DNA of 64,000 nt from Sphingomonas sp. IBVSS2 (GCF_002127225.1 NZ_NFUR01000001.1:745592-809591), one strand, 5' to 3'; numbered from the stretch's first letter, positions 26,671 to 39,824 are shown. The notes: generated by a model from the sequence alone, not told the origin. Translations and numbers: made by a program.

Positions 26671-29391
26671 ATGAGCGACACCGATAACGATAAGCCGAAA
26701 CTGGGCATGCGCGCACCGCTGGGGCTGAAGCGCACGGTCGAGACGGGCAAGGTGAAGCAGAGCTTCAGCCATGGCCGCTCGAACACCGTGGTCGTGGAAG
26801 TGAAGCGCCGCCGGGTCCTGGGGCCGCACGGCACTCCGCAGGACGAGGCGCAGGCCGCGCCCGAGCCCGTCGCCGCGCCCGCGCCGCCGGCGCCGCCCGC
26901 CCCGCCGCGCCCCGCCGCGCCCGCACCGCGCCCGTCGAACGAGACGGCGCAGGAGCGCCAGGCCCGATTGCTGCGCGAGGCGGAAGACCAGCGCATGCAG
27001 GCGAACGAGGAAGCGCGCCGCCGCGAGGAGCGCGAGCGCGCCGAGGCGGCCGAAGCGGAAGCCCGCCGCGTCGAGGAAAAGGCGCGTGCCGAGGCGGAAG
27101 CCGCCAAGGCGCCGCCGGCCCCCGAGCCCGAGGTCGAGAAGGCCGTCGAGGCCGCTCCGGCGCCCGTCGCCGCGCCGACGCCGGCTCCTGTCCCGGCTCC
27201 GGCCCCCAGGCCCGCGCCGACGCCGGCGGCCCCCCCGGCCCCGGTCGCGCTGCAGCTCGATCCGAGCCGCCCGGCCCCGCGCCTGTTCACGCCCGTGCAG
27301 CGCCCCGAGATTCCCAAGCCGCAGCCCAAGCCCGAGCCGAAGCCCGAGGCTGCCGCTCCGGCGCCGGCCCAGGCCGCGCGTCCGGCCGGCGGCGGTGCGC
27401 CTGCATCGCGTCCCGCTCCCACGGGCGGCGCGCCGGTGCGCCGCGGCCCCGAGCCTGCGCGTCCGCAGCAGCGCGACCGCAAGGGCGACGATCGCCGCCA
27501 GTCGGGCAAGCTCACCGTCAATCGCGCCCTGGGTGGCGAGGATGGCGCGCGCGCCCGCTCGCTCGCCGCGCTGAAGCGCGCCCGCGAGAAGGAGCATCGT
27601 CGTTCCTATGGCGGTTCGTCGGCGCCGCGCGAGAAGCAGGTCCGCGACGTGGTCGTCCCCGAGGCGATCACCGTGCAGGAGCTCGCCAACCGCATGGCCG
27701 AGAAGGGCGCCGACCTGGTGAAGGCGCTGTTCAAGATGGGCATGCCGGTCACCGTCAACCAGACGATCGACCAGGACACGGCCGAGCTGCTCGTCACCGA
27801 ATTCGGCCACAACCTGCAGCGCGTCAGCGAGAGCGACGTCGATCTGGACGTATCCGAGGCCGATGCCGAGGACACGCTGCAGCCGCGCGCCCCGGTAGTG
27901 ACGATCATGGGTCACGTCGATCACGGCAAGACTTCGCTTCTCGACGCCCTGCGCGGCACCGACGTGGTGAAGGGCGAGGCCGGCGGCATCACCCAGCACA
28001 TCGGCGCCTATCAGGTCACGCTGAAGGACAAGTCGAAGATCACCTTCCTCGACACGCCGGGCCATGAGGCGTTCACCCAGATGCGCGCCCGCGGCGCCGA
28101 CATCACCGACATCGTCGTGCTGGTGGTGGCGGCGAATGACGGGCTGATGCCGCAGACGATCGAGGCGATCAATCACACCAAGGCGGCCGGCGTGCCGATG
28201 ATCGTGGCGATCAACAAGGTCGATCTCGACAGCGCCAACCCGCAGCGCGTGCGCGAGCGCCTGCTCGAGCATGAAGTGATCGTCGAGGAGATGGGCGGCG
28301 AGACGCAGGACGTCGAAGTCTCCGCGCTCAAGAAGATCGGCCTCGACGCGCTGATCGAGAAGATCCAGCTCCAGGCCGAACTGCTCGACCTCAAGGCCAA
28401 TCCGGACCGCGAGGCCGAGGGCACGGTGATCGAGGCGAAGCTCGACAAGGGCCGCGGCCCGGTCGCGACCGTCCTCGTCAACCGCGGTACCCTGAAGGTC
28501 GGCGATGTGTTCGTCGTCGGCGCCGAGAGCGGCAAGGTTCGTGCGCTGGTCAACGACAAGGGCCAGCAGGTGAAGGAAGCCGGCCCGTCGGTGCCTGTCG
28601 AGATCCTGGGCCTCTCCGGCGTGCCGATGGCGGGCGATCCGCTCCAGGTCGTCGAGAACGAGGCGCGCGCGCGCGAAGTCGCCGAATATCGCCAGGGCGT
28701 TGCGCTCCAGAAGCGCACCACCCAGGCGCCGGCCAGCCTCGAGAGCATGTTCTCGGCGCTCAAGGAAAAGCAGGCGATGGAATATCCGCTGGTCGTCAAG
28801 GCGGATACCCAGGGCACGGTCGAGGCGATCGTCGCTGCGATCAACAAGATCAGCACCGACGACATCAAGGCCCGCGTTCTCCATGCCGGCGTGGGCGGCA
28901 TCACCGAAAGCGACGTGACGCTCGCCGGCGCCGCCGGTGCGCCGATCATCGGCTTCAACGTCCGCCCGAACGCCAAGGCGCGCGAGATCGCCGAGCGCAA
29001 CAAGGTCGCGTTCAAATATTATGACGTGATCTACGACCTGACCGACGAGATCCGCGCGGGCATGGCCGGCCAGCTTGGCCCGGAAGCCTTCGAAACCGTC
29101 GTCGGCCGCGCCGAGATCAAGGAAGTCTTCTCGGCGGGCAAGCACGGCAAGGCAGCCGGCCTGCTCGTCACCGAGGGGGCGATCCGCAAGGCGCTCAAGG
29201 CGCGCATCACCCGGGACGATGTCATCATCTACCAGGGCGAGATCGCCTCGCTGCGCAGGTTCAAGGACGATGTGGCCGAAGTGCGCGCGGGCCTGGAATG
29301 CGGCGTGACGTTCAGCCAGAACTTCACCGACATCAAGGCGGGCGACTATCTCGAGACCTTCGAAGTCGAGATGCGCGAGCGCACGCTGTAA
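26671..29391 (+). CDS. infB: Translation initiation factor IF-2
   Basis: This 906-residue GTPase places initiator tRNA on the ribosome. The N-terminal third is low-complexity alanine/proline-rich with a charged glutamate/arginine helix. The G domain carries GHVDHGKT (residues 414-421), DTPGHEAF and NKVD. Domain III and the C-terminal fMet-tRNA-binding domain follow and end at RERTL. A palindromic repeat begins five bases after the stop. Confidence 0.97.
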   Translation: MSDTDNDKPKLGMRAPLGLKRTVETGKVKQSFSHGRSNTVVVEVKRRRVLGPHGTPQDEAQAAPEPVAAPAPPAPPAPPRPAAPAPRPSNETAQERQARLLREAEDQRMQANEEARRREERERAEAAEAEARRVEEKARAEAEAAKAPPAPEPEVEKAVEAAPAPVAAPTPAPVPAPAPRPAPTPAAPPAPVALQLDPSRPAPRLFTPVQRPEIPKPQPKPEPKPEAAAPAPAQAARPAGGGAPASRPAPTGGAPVRRGPEPARPQQRDRKGDDRRQSGKLTVNRALGGEDGARARSLAALKRAREKEHRRSYGGSSAPREKQVRDVVVPEAITVQELANRMAEKGADLVKALFKMGMPVTVNQTIDQDTAELLVTEFGHNLQRVSESDVDLDVSEADAEDTLQPRAPVVTIMGHVDHGKTSLLDALRGTDVVKGEAGGITQHIGAYQVTLKDKSKITFLDTPGHEAFTQMRARGADITDIVVLVVAANDGLMPQTIEAINHTKAAGVPMIVAINKVDLDSANPQRVRERLLEHEVIVEEMGGETQDVEVSALKKIGLDALIEKIQLQAELLDLKANPDREAEGTVIEAKLDKGRGPVATVLVNRGTLKVGDVFVVGAESGKVRALVNDKGQQVKEAGPSVPVEILGLSGVPMAGDPLQVVENEARAREVAEYRQGVALQKRTTQAPASLESMFSALKEKQAMEYPLVVKADTQGTVEAIVAAINKISTDDIKARVLHAGVGGITESDVTLAGAAGAPIIGFNVRPNAKAREIAERNKVAFKYYDVIYDLTDEIRAGMAGQLGPEAFETVVGRAEIKEVFSAGKHGKAAGLLVTEGAIRKALKARITRDDVIIYQGEIASLRRFKDDVAEVRAGLECGVTFSQNFTDIKAGDYLETFEVEMRERTL

Positions 29392-29395
29392 CCAA

Positions 29396-29525
29396 CTCCC
29401 TCTCTCCGCTTGCGGGGAGAGGGTCGGGGAGAGGGTGCATCGCACTTGCCCCTCTCCCCGGCCATCATCAGATCGGTCATGCCGGCGGCATGACCGATCT
29501 GATGATCCCCTGAAGGAGAGAGGGA
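29396..29525. repeat. Palindromic repeat downstream of infB with a second palindrome inserted in one arm
   Basis: The left arm 29396-29435 (core CTCTCCGCTTGCGGGGAGAG, then GTCGGGGAGAGGG) is a relative of the repeats at 6258 and 53972. The right arm starts normally with CCCCTCTCCCCG (29449-29460). It is then interrupted by the 43-base palindrome at 29464-29506, and resumes with GGAGAGAGGGA up to 29525. The end of the right arm supplies the purine-rich ribosome site for the next gene. Confidence 0.8.
29464..29506. repeat. Perfect 43-base palindrome
   Basis: Two 21-base arms, each the exact reverse complement of the other, flank a single central G at 29485; the centre reads CATGCCGGCGGCATG. It would form a very stable RNA hairpin between infB and the thioesterase gene, but no U-tract follows, so it is not a classical terminator. 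A perfect palindrome inside one arm of another repeat suggests a separate, more recent insertion. Confidence 0.85.
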
Positions 29526-29527
29526 GA

Positions 29528-29956
29528 ATGGTAGCTTCGATCTTCGACGATTTCCCGTCGCCTTCCTCCGCCCGGCTACTCGGCTGGGAGATGAAGGGGT
29601 TCGATGCGGAAGCGCGGACGATCGAGATCGGCTTCCAGCTCGACGATCGCTTCCTGAATCCTGCCGGCACGGTGCAGGGCGGGTTCCTGGCGGCGATGCT
29701 CGACGACACGCAGGGCCCCTGCCTGTTCGCGGCGAGCGAAGGCACGGTCTATGCGCCGACGATCGATTTCCATGTCGTGTGCCTGAAGCCTGCGCGGCCC
29801 GGGCGCTTCACGGGCAAGGGCAGGGTGGTGAGCCTGGGCAAGACGATCGCGGTCACCGAGGCCGAATTGTTCGACGAAGGCGGCAGCATGGTCGCCCGCG
29901 GCACCTTCACGGGCCGCGTGATGGAAGGCGCGATGGCGCGCCGGGGTGAGAAATGA
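29528..29956 (+). CDS. Hotdog-fold thioesterase (PaaI-like) in the infB-rbfA interval
   Basis: This 142-residue protein begins [20 protein letters not shown] and has [20 protein letters not shown], the hotdog-helix motif with the QGG turn, followed by [20 protein letters not shown]. It probably hydrolyses an acyl-CoA thioester; the substrate is unknown. The start at 29528 follows a purine-rich site formed by the repeat arm. Its stop overlaps the rbfA start by four bases. Confidence 0.82.
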   Translation: MVASIFDDFPSPSSARLLGWEMKGFDAEARTIEIGFQLDDRFLNPAGTVQGGFLAAMLDDTQGPCLFAASEGTVYAPTIDFHVVCLKPARPGRFTGKGRVVSLGKTIAVTEAELFDEGGSMVARGTFTGRVMEGAMARRGEK

Positions 29957-30357
29957 AGACGCAGACCACCACCGAGGAACGTTCCGTCCGCCTGCTGCGC
30001 GTCGGCGAGCAGGTGCGTCACGTGCTGAGCGAGATCCTGCAGCGCGGCGACGTGCACGACGACACGCTGGCCAGCCACATGGTCTCGATCACCGAGGTCC
30101 GCATGTCGCCCGACCTGCGCCATGCCACGGTGTTCGTGAAGCCGCTGCTCGGCAAGGACGAGGAAGTGGTGATCAAGGCGCTGCGCACCAACACCGCCTA
30201 TCTCCAGCGCGAAGTCGCGCACCGGGTGAAGATGAAATATGCGGCGAAGCTCAAGTTCCTGGCGGACGAGAGCTTCGACGAGGGCAGCCATATCGACCAG
30301 CTGCTCCGTTCGCCCGAAGTGGCGCGCGACCTGGGCGACGACACCGCCAAGGCCTGA
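29953..30357 (+). CDS. rbfA: Ribosome-binding factor A
   Basis: This 134-residue KH-type protein has [40 protein letters not shown] and [20 protein letters not shown], the RbfA core. It binds the 30S subunit during late maturation of 16S rRNA. Its ATG overlaps the thioesterase stop (ATGA), so it remains translationally tied to the infB operon despite the inserted thioesterase gene and repeat. Confidence 0.95.
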   Translation: MKTQTTTEERSVRLLRVGEQVRHVLSEILQRGDVHDDTLASHMVSITEVRMSPDLRHATVFVKPLLGKDEEVVIKALRTNTAYLQREVAHRVKMKYAAKLKFLADESFDEGSHIDQLLRSPEVARDLGDDTAKA

Positions 30358-30423
30358 GCCGGGCGCGTGACGTCGCATCCCGGCGGGGATTGATTCCGCC
30401 CGCGCGCGGTGCAGTATCGTGCG

Positions 30424-31107
30424 ATGCGCGCGCTGCTGCTCTTCTTCCTCTTCTGCTCGGCATGGACGGTGCCCGCCCGCGCGCAGGTCGGCGCGCTCCA
30501 GACCGACTGCAAGCTGGGCGGCGGCGGCCCGGGCGGATACCAGTTCGTCGCCACCTGCGCCGGGCGGGCCAGGTCGCCCGACGGGCATTTCGCGGTGGTC
30601 CAGCGCGCCTATCAGGACAAGCAGCCGCCGATCGAAGTGCAGGATGCCCGGGGGCGCGTGGTCGCCCGGCTTTCCAGCATCAGCGACGACATGCCGTTCA
30701 GCGTCCATTGGGCGCCCAATTCGCGCTGGTTCTTCGTCAACCACCATGTCGGCTCGTTCATGGACGTGCTGCGGGTCTTCGAGATCGCCGGCGGCAAGGT
30801 GATCGAGCGTCCGGCGCTCGGGCGCGCGGCGGTGAAGACCGCGTCGCTGCGCTATCCCTGCCTGGGGCGCGACATGGTCCTGCCCAATGGCGTGCGCTGG
30901 GCGCGCGGCGGCCACAGCATCGTGCTGGTGACGATCAGCCGCCCCGATGCCTGTAGTTCCGACCATACCAACAGGCCGGGCCGCTGGAAGCCGCTCTGGA
31001 TGATCGGCGATGCCCGGACCGGGCGGGTGGAAGCGCGGTCGATCCAGCCGAACCGCGACGCACGCGGGCTGCGCGAGCCGCGCGGGGGGCTTTACTCGCG
31101 GCCCTGA
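30424..31107 (+). CDS. Secreted protein of unknown function
   Basis: This 227-residue protein starts with a signal peptide (MRALLLFFLFCSAWTVPARA), so it is probably periplasmic. The rest has beta-propeller-like strands (SPDGHFAVVQRAYQD, FSVHWAPNSRWFFVNHHVGS) and four cysteines. An in-frame GTG at 30409 is possible but would put five extra residues before the signal. It is followed after 17 bases by the thymidine kinase gene. I do not recognise the family. Confidence 0.65.
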   Translation: MRALLLFFLFCSAWTVPARAQVGALQTDCKLGGGGPGGYQFVATCAGRARSPDGHFAVVQRAYQDKQPPIEVQDARGRVVARLSSISDDMPFSVHWAPNSRWFFVNHHVGSFMDVLRVFEIAGGKVIERPALGRAAVKTASLRYPCLGRDMVLPNGVRWARGGHSIVLVTISRPDACSSDHTNRPGRWKPLWMIGDARTGRVEARSIQPNRDARGLREPRGGLYSRP

Positions 31108-31124
31108 GGCTCCGAAGAAGCCGG

Positions 31125-31700
31125 ATGGCCAAGCTCTATTTCTACTATGCCTCGATGAATGCGGGGAAATCGACCACGCTGCTCCAGGCCGATTTCAACT
31201 ATCGCGAGCGCGGCATGCGCACCTTGCTGTTCACCGCCGGCATCCATGATCGCGGGGGCAAGGGCGTGATCGATTCGCGGCTCGGCATCAGCGCCGTCGC
31301 CACGCCGTTCGAGGAGGCGACCGACCTGCGCCGCATCGCCGAGGACGCGCATTACGAATCGCCGCTCGCCTGCATCCTGGTCGACGAGGCGCAGTTCCTC
31401 TCGCCCGCCCAGGTCCGCCAGCTCGCCCATCTCGCCGACGAAGTGGGCATCCCGGTGCTCTGCTACGGCCTGCGCACCGATTTCCAGGGCCGGCTCTTTC
31501 CCGGCTCGGCCGAGCTGCTCGCGCTCGCGGACTCGCTCGTCGAGATCAAGTCGGTGTGCGAATGCGGGCGCAAGGCGACGATGAACCTGCGCGTCGACGG
31601 CGCGGGCAATGCCGTGCGGCAGGGCGAGCAGCGCGAAGTGGGCGGCAACGAGCGCTATGTCGCGCTGTGCCGCCGGCACTTCATGCAGCGTACAGCCTGA
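31125..31700 (+). CDS. tdk: Thymidine kinase
   Basis: This 191-residue type II thymidine kinase phosphorylates thymidine in the salvage pathway. The P-loop is SMNAGKSTTLLQ (K15), the Walker B region CILVDEAQFLSPAQVRQL, and the lasso/zinc region has CECGRKATMNLR and CRRHF at the C-terminus. The arrangement matches E. coli Tdk. The start at 31125 gives the canonical MAKLYFYYASMNAGKS. Confidence 0.95.
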   Translation: MAKLYFYYASMNAGKSTTLLQADFNYRERGMRTLLFTAGIHDRGGKGVIDSRLGISAVATPFEEATDLRRIAEDAHYESPLACILVDEAQFLSPAQVRQLAHLADEVGIPVLCYGLRTDFQGRLFPGSAELLALADSLVEIKSVCECGRKATMNLRVDGAGNAVRQGEQREVGGNERYVALCRRHFMQRTA

Positions 31701-31756
31701 CTATGCTAAGGCGCGGGGCAGGAGTGTTTCACATGGTCTTCGAAAGGAGACGAACC

Positions 31757-32161
31757 ATGTTCCGCAAGACCGTCCTCGCGCTGGCGCTGCCGGCGCTGTT
31801 CGTCACCTCGGCTGCCGTGGCGCAGCAGGCGGGTCCCACGCCGGGGCCGAAATCCGGCGATCCCGCGACGATCCCGTTCATGACCCGCAACGACATCCGC
31901 ACCTTCGACTCCACCGACGATGGCGACGGCGTCTATATCCAGGATGCCCGGCGCAACTGGTATTATGTGACCTTCTTCGGCCGCTGCAACGAGCTGCCCT
32001 GGGCGATCGGCGTGGGCTTCAAGACCTTTGCCGGCGGCTTCCAGATCGATCGCGGCGACACGATCATCGCCGGGCGCGAGCGGTGCAGGATCGCCGACAT
32101 CGTCCATAGCGGCCCGCCGCCAGCCAAGGCCGCGAAGGCCGGCAAGGCCAAGGGCGCCTGA
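31757..32161 (+). CDS. Small secreted protein (DUF6491-like)
   Basis: This 134-residue protein has a signal peptide (TVLALALPALFVTSAAVAQQ) and a body with VYIQDARRNWYYVTFFGRC, ELPWAIGVGFKTFAGGFQID and a second cysteine (GRERCRIADI). That resembles the DUF6491 group of secreted proteins. The C-terminal tail is alanine/lysine-rich. A GAAAGGAG site precedes the ATG. Function is unknown. Confidence 0.7.
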   Translation: MFRKTVLALALPALFVTSAAVAQQAGPTPGPKSGDPATIPFMTRNDIRTFDSTDDGDGVYIQDARRNWYYVTFFGRCNELPWAIGVGFKTFAGGFQIDRGDTIIAGRERCRIADIVHSGPPPAKAAKAGKAKGA

Positions 32162-32200
32162 CGCTGGCTCCGGCGCCCCGCCTCGGCTAGGGGCCGCCGG

Positions 32201-33172
32201 ATGCATGGCTGGATCATCCTCGACAAACCCTTGGGCCTCGGCTCCACCCAGGGCGTGAGCGCCGTCAAGCGCGCGCTGCGCGACGGCAAGTACGGCAAGT
32301 TCAAGGTCGGCCATGGCGGCACGCTCGATCCGCTGGCGACCGGGGTGCTGCCGGTCGCCATCGGCGAGGCGACCAAGCTGGCCGGGCGGATGCTCGACAG
32401 CGACAAGGTGTACGACTTCACCATCGGCTTCGGCGTGGAGACCGACACGCTCGACCGGGAGGGCAAGGTGGTCGCCACCTCGGAGGTGCGCCCCACGGTC
32501 GTGCAGGTCGAGGCAGTGCTGCCGCGTTTCACCGGACCGATCGAACAGGTACCGCCCGCTTATTCGGCGCTCAAAGTCGATGGCGAGCGCGCCTATGATC
32601 TGGCCCGGGCAGGGGAAGAAGTGAAGCTGGCCAGCCGCAACGTGGTGATTCACGACCTCCGGATCCGTCATCCCGGCGAAAGCCGGGATCTGGGGCAGTC
32701 GGGCGGGGCAGGAGTCGCACGAGATCCCGACTTGCGCCGGGATGACGAAAGGGGTGCGGGTGACGATCTGGAAGCAATCACCCTGCGTGCCCATGTCTCC
32801 AAGGGCACCTATATCCGCTCCCTCGCGCGCGACATCGCGCGGGCGCTCGGCACCGTCGGCCATGTCACGATGCTCCGCCGGGTGAAGGCCGGGCCGTTCA
32901 CGCTCGATCACGCGATTTCGCTGGACAAACTGGCAGAAGCCGGTATGGCGCGCACCCTTGAACACCTCCTCCTGCCATTGAGGGCGGGGCTGGACGACAT
33001 CCCGGCTCTATCTCTCGCTCCCGACCAGGCAGGGCTGCTCCGACAGGGGCAGGTTCTGGCCGGGATCGCTGCTGAAGACGGCCAATATTTCGCGCAATCG
33101 GGCGATGTGCCCATCGCGCTGGTGGAGGCTCAGTCCGGTTTCGTCCGGGTCGTTCGCGGCTTCAACCTGTAA
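32201..33172 (+). CDS. truB: tRNA pseudouridine(55) synthase TruB with a repeat-derived insertion
   Basis: This 323-residue enzyme converts U55 in the T-arm of tRNAs to pseudouridine. The catalytic aspartate is D43 ([14 protein letters not shown]). [20 protein letters not shown] and [20 protein letters not shown] are core motifs. Residues 156-182 are encoded by a palindromic repeat (32667-32746) placed between HDLRI and [13 protein letters not shown]. At that point other TruB proteins have only a short connection. The frame is kept, so the enzyme is probably functional with an extra loop. Confidence 0.94.
   Translation: MHGWIILDKPLGLGSTQGVSAVKRALRDGKYGKFKVGHGGTLDPLATGVLPVAIGEATKLAGRMLDSDKVYDFTIGFGVETDTLDREGKVVATSEVRPTVVQVEAVLPRFTGPIEQVPPAYSALKVDGERAYDLARAGEEVKLASRNVVIHDLRIRHPGESRDLGQSGGAGVARDPDLRRDDERGAGDDLEAITLRAHVSKGTYIRSLARDIARALGTVGHVTMLRRVKAGPFTLDHAISLDKLAEAGMARTLEHLLLPLRAGLDDIPALSLAPDQAGLLRQGQVLAGIAAEDGQYFAQSGDVPIALVEAQSGFVRVVRGFNL
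32667..32746. repeat. Palindromic repeat translated inside truB
   Basis: Left arm 32667-32691 and right arm 32722-32746 match at 23 of 25 bases as inverted copies; both contain GTCATCCCGGCG and CGGGATCT, and each arm also folds on itself. This is a different family from the one in the E2 gene. It resembles intergenic REP-type palindromes of many proteobacteria, but here it encodes about 27 charged residues of TruB (HPGESRDLG at one end, DPDLRRDDE at the other). Confidence 0.88.
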
Positions 33173-33192
33173 GCGATGTCGAAGGAAAGACT

Positions 33193-33462
33193 ATGTCGAT
33201 CACTGCCGAGCGCAAGGAAGCGCTCATCAAGGAACACGCCCGCGGCGGCACCGACACCGGCAGCCCCGAAGTGCAGATCGCGATCCTCTCGGAGCGCATC
33301 TCGAACCTGACCGAGCACTTCAAGACGCACGCCAAGGACAACCATTCGCGCCGCGGCCTGCTCATGCTGGTCAACAAGCGCCGTAGCCTGCTCGACTATC
33401 TGAAGAAGAAGGACGAGAGCCGCTACACCGATCTCATCGCGAAGCTCGGGCTTCGCAAGTAA
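33193..33462 (+). CDS. rpsO: 30S ribosomal protein S15
   Basis: This 89-residue protein is full length and has the S15 core: [40 protein letters not shown] and [12 protein letters not shown]. It binds 16S rRNA helix 20-22 and nucleates the platform. A terminator follows directly, and pnp lies 171 bases on, the conserved rpsO-pnp order. Confidence 0.98.
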   Translation: MSITAERKEALIKEHARGGTDTGSPEVQIAILSERISNLTEHFKTHAKDNHSRRGLLMLVNKRRSLLDYLKKKDESRYTDLIAKLGLRK

Positions 33463-33464
33463 CC

Positions 33465-33492
33465 GAAAAGGCGGCCCCCGGGTCGCCTTTTT
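33465..33492 (+). terminator. Rho-independent terminator after rpsO
   Basis: AAAAGGCG and CGCCTTTT form the stem around GCCCCCGGGT, and the stem runs into a T-tract (TTTTTG). It should uncouple most rpsO transcription from pnp, although read-through is known at this junction in other bacteria. Confidence 0.88.
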
Positions 33493-33500
33493 GTCATTCG

Positions 33501-33618
33501 GGCACGCTACCGTGCCGAACCGCCTCCGCATCGGAGGCACGACGGGGATCGGCAATCCGGCCGATCCTGGAGCCACGTATGGCTCAACTCATAGGCCCCC
33601 GCTGCATCGGGTAGCGGG
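33501..33618 (+). promoter_or_regulatory. Structured pnp leader with four hairpins
   Basis: Four stems follow one another in the rpsO-pnp gap: GGCACG/CGTGCC (33501-33516), GCCTCCG/CGGAGGC (33522-33538), GGATCGGC/GCCGATCC (33546-33567) and CCCGCT/AGCGGG (33598-33618). In E. coli, RNase III and PNPase act on a leader hairpin here to autoregulate pnp. A comparable role is likely by position, not shown by this sequence. Confidence 0.6.
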
Positions 33619-33633
33619 AGTGAAGGAAATCCA

Positions 33634-35982
<2,349 letters not shown>

Positions 35983-36005
35983 TCGTCTCCGCATCGTGAA
36001 AACCG

Positions 36006-36035
36006 GAAAGGGCTCGCTTTGGCGGGCCCTTTTTC
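36006..36035 (+). terminator. Rho-independent terminator after pnp
   Basis: AAAGGGCTCGC pairs with GCGGGCCCTTT around a short TTTG loop, with one bulge, and the stem ends in a T-run (CCCTTTTTC). It closes the rimP-to-pnp block. Confidence 0.88.
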
Positions 36036-36143
36036 GTGGTTTTCCAGCCGCCTGACCAGCTGAGTGCGCGTGTCGACTTGTCCTGGATCAGCGCGCCCGG
36101 GCCCGTGGTGCGCTATCCTCGGTGACAGGCAAGGATCGGGACG

Positions 36144-37151
36144 ATGGGACGGGGCCAGGACGATATCCGCTGGATGGAAGACCTGCCGGTCCTTCAGGAT
36201 CGGCCCTGGCTCCAGCTCGGCCTGACGCTGGCCATCACCGGTACCGCATTGCTGGTTCGCATCGCGCTCGGTCCGTTCCTGCCGCCGGGCCTGCCCTATG
36301 CGACCTTCTTCCCGGCGGTGATCGTCACCAGCTTCCTGCTCGGCGCGCGGCCCGGGCTGCTGGCGGCGATACTGGGCGGGATATTGGGCTGGCTGTTCTT
36401 CATCGGCGATCCGCTCGCGATATCGCCGCTGCCGGGCACGGCACCCTCGCTCCTCCTCTATGTCGTCGGCGATGCGCTGATCCTGCTGCTGTTCCACTGG
36501 ATGCAGGTGGCGACGGCCAGCCTGGTCGCGCAGCGCGAACGCAACCATCGGCTGGCCGAGACCCGCACCTTGCTGTTCCACGAGCTGCAGCACCGCGTCT
36601 CGAACAATCTCCAGGTCGCCGCCGGCCTGCTGGTGCTGCAGAAGCGCCATGTCGGCGATCCCGCCGCCCAGGCCGCGCTCGACGAGGCCGCCCGCCGTAT
36701 CGGGACGATCGGGCGGATCAGCCGCCGGCTCTATCGCCCCGATGGCGAAGCGCAGGACGTGCGGGCGCTGCTCGCGGCGCTGGTCGCCGATGTGATCGAA
36801 GCGAACGGCAAGCCGGTCGACCTGAAGATCGAGGATCCCGACGCGCTGGCGCTCGCGCCCGATGCGGCGGTGCCGGTCGCGCTGATCGTTGCCGAGGCGG
36901 TGGCCAATGCGATCGAGCACGGCCTTGGCGGGCGGGAAGGTGGGCGGATCGTGATCCGCTGCCTGCGCCGGGAGCAGGGCTTCGCGATCGAGATCGAGGA
37001 TGACGGGCAGGGGCTCCGCCCGGGCTTCGACATGACGCGCCACGCCAGCCTGGGCCTGCACATCGCCGCGACGCTGGCCGGCCAGCTGGGCGGCCGCTTC
37101 GAGCTGGAGCCGGGCGACCGGGGCGCGCGCGCCCGGCTGGTCGTGCCTTAG
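36144..37151 (+). CDS. Membrane histidine kinase (HisKA_2/HWE type, DUF4118 sensor)
   Basis: This 335-residue protein has four hydrophobic helices in residues 22-125 of the DUF4118 type (LPYATFFPAVIVTSFLLGAR). A HisKA_2 dimerisation box with the likely phosphoacceptor H150 (ELQHRVSNNLQVAAGLL) follows, then a short ATPase domain with the N-box EAVANAIEHGLGG and EDDGQGLRPGFD. Signals are unknown, and no response regulator gene is adjacent. In alphaproteobacteria such kinases often feed the general stress (PhyR) pathway; that link is inference only. Confidence 0.85.
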   Translation: MGRGQDDIRWMEDLPVLQDRPWLQLGLTLAITGTALLVRIALGPFLPPGLPYATFFPAVIVTSFLLGARPGLLAAILGGILGWLFFIGDPLAISPLPGTAPSLLLYVVGDALILLLFHWMQVATASLVAQRERNHRLAETRTLLFHELQHRVSNNLQVAAGLLVLQKRHVGDPAAQAALDEAARRIGTIGRISRRLYRPDGEAQDVRALLAALVADVIEANGKPVDLKIEDPDALALAPDAAVPVALIVAEAVANAIEHGLGGREGGRIVIRCLRREQGFAIEIEDDGQGLRPGFDMTRHASLGLHIAATLAGQLGGRFELEPGDRGARARLVVP

Positions 37152-37210
37152 TCCGGATCGACGGTCAGGCTAAGGGTGTGGCTTGGCGGATTGGAACACT
37201 TCGAGCCAAC

Positions 37211-37250
37211 CTCCGTCGTCACCCTGAAACAAGTTCAGCATGACGGAGGG
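37211..37250. repeat. Short REP-type palindrome
   Basis: GTCA-CC-CTGAA and TTCAG-CA-TGAC form an imperfect stem in the intergenic gap between the kinase and LysR genes, extended by CTCC/GGAG at the ends. The CCTGAAACAAGTTCAG core is the kind found in dispersed REP repeats of sphingomonads. No gene is seen in 37152-37323. Confidence 0.5.
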
Positions 37251-37323
37251 GAGAGGCGTCGACATGCAACTTCCGTCCCTCGTCTCCGGGAGCGGAAGGG
37301 ACAAAGCTCAATGCCGATTGCCC

Positions 37324-38229
37324 CTAGCCTTCGCGCCCGGGCCGGTAGCGCAGCGCCTCGACGATCGCGGCGAAGGCGGGGGTGGGCTGGCGCCGGCTGG
37401 GATAATAGAGATGATAGCCGGAAAAGGGCGGCGACCAGTCTTCGAGCACTGCCTCCAGCGCACCGCTGTCGAGATGCTCGCGGACGAGATTCTCCATCAG
37501 ATAGGCGAGCCCGAACCCGTCCAGCGCCGCCTCGCGGATATGGAAGATGCTGTTGAAGGTCAGCTGCCCGTCCACCCGCACCCGCTGCGCCCGCCCGGCC
37601 CGCTCGAACTCCCAGGCATAGAGGCCGCGCAGCGTGGGCAGGCGCAGGTTGATGCAGCAATGGCCGGCCAGTTCCTGCGGCGTGCGCGGCCGTCCGGCCT
37701 TGGCGAAATAGCCGGGCGTCGCCACCACGAGCATCCGCATCTCCGGGCTGATCGGCACCGCGATCATGTCCTTGGCGATGATATCGCCCAGCCGCACGCC
37801 CGCGTCGAACTTCTCGGCGACGATATCGACCAGGCGATAGTCGGTCTCGATCTCCAGCCGGATGTCCGGATAGCGCGCCAGCACGCCGCGCAGCCGGGGC
37901 CAGAGCACGGTCTGGAGCGAGAATTCGTCGGCGGTGATGCGGATATTGCCCGCGGGCCGCTCGCGCAGGTCGTTGAGCGCGGCGACATGCGTCTCGATCT
38001 CGTCGAGATGGAAGGCGACGGAGCGCAGCATCCGCTCGCCCGCCTCGGTGGCGGTGACGCTGCGGGTGGTGCGATTGAGCAGCCGCACGCCCAGCCGCTC
38101 CTCGAGCCCGCGCATGCAATGGCTGAGCGCCGACGGCGTCACTCCCAGCTGCGCTGCTGCGCGGGTGAAGCTGCGCTCGCGCGCCACGGCAACGAAGGCA
38201 GCGAGATCGGCGAGGTCCTGGCGGTTCAT
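37324..38229 (-). CDS. LysR-family transcriptional regulator
   Basis: This 301-residue regulator has the LysR winged helix at the N-terminus (AFVAVARERSFTRAAAQLGV, then SALSHCMRGLEERLGVRLLN) and an effector domain (GNIRITADEFSLQTVLWPRL). It is divergent from the aldo/keto reductase gene, and a perfect T-N11-A site (38233-38245) sits just before its start codon. By the usual LysR rule it controls itself and the divergent reductase-cupin-tautomerase-dehydrogenase genes. The inducer is unknown. Confidence 0.92.
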   Translation of the reverse strand: MNRQDLADLAAFVAVARERSFTRAAAQLGVTPSALSHCMRGLEERLGVRLLNRTTRSVTATEAGERMLRSVAFHLDEIETHVAALNDLRERPAGNIRITADEFSLQTVLWPRLRGVLARYPDIRLEIETDYRLVDIVAEKFDAGVRLGDIIAKDMIAVPISPEMRMLVVATPGYFAKAGRPRTPQELAGHCCINLRLPTLRGLYAWEFERAGRAQRVRVDGQLTFNSIFHIREAALDGFGLAYLMENLVREHLDSGALEAVLEDWSPPFSGYHLYYPSRRQPTPAFAAIVEALRYRPGREG

Positions 38230-38232
38230 TGC

Positions 38233-38245
38233 TGAGAATTTCTCA
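38233..38245. promoter_or_regulatory. LysR binding site (T-N11-A)
   Basis: TGAGAA-T-TTCTCA is a perfect palindrome with T and A eleven bases apart, the classical LysR box. It starts four bases before the LysR start codon and about 90 bases before the reductase gene, so it probably serves autoregulation and divergent control. Confidence 0.7.
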
Positions 38246-38272
38246 TAAACCCGTTCAGATTGCAGCCCCTAA

Positions 38273-39824
<1,552 letters not shown>

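Noticed and set aside
29464..29506. The 43-base palindrome as a rho-independent terminator
   Set aside because: No U-tract follows and the ribosome-site-bearing next gene is close; the repeat context explains it better.
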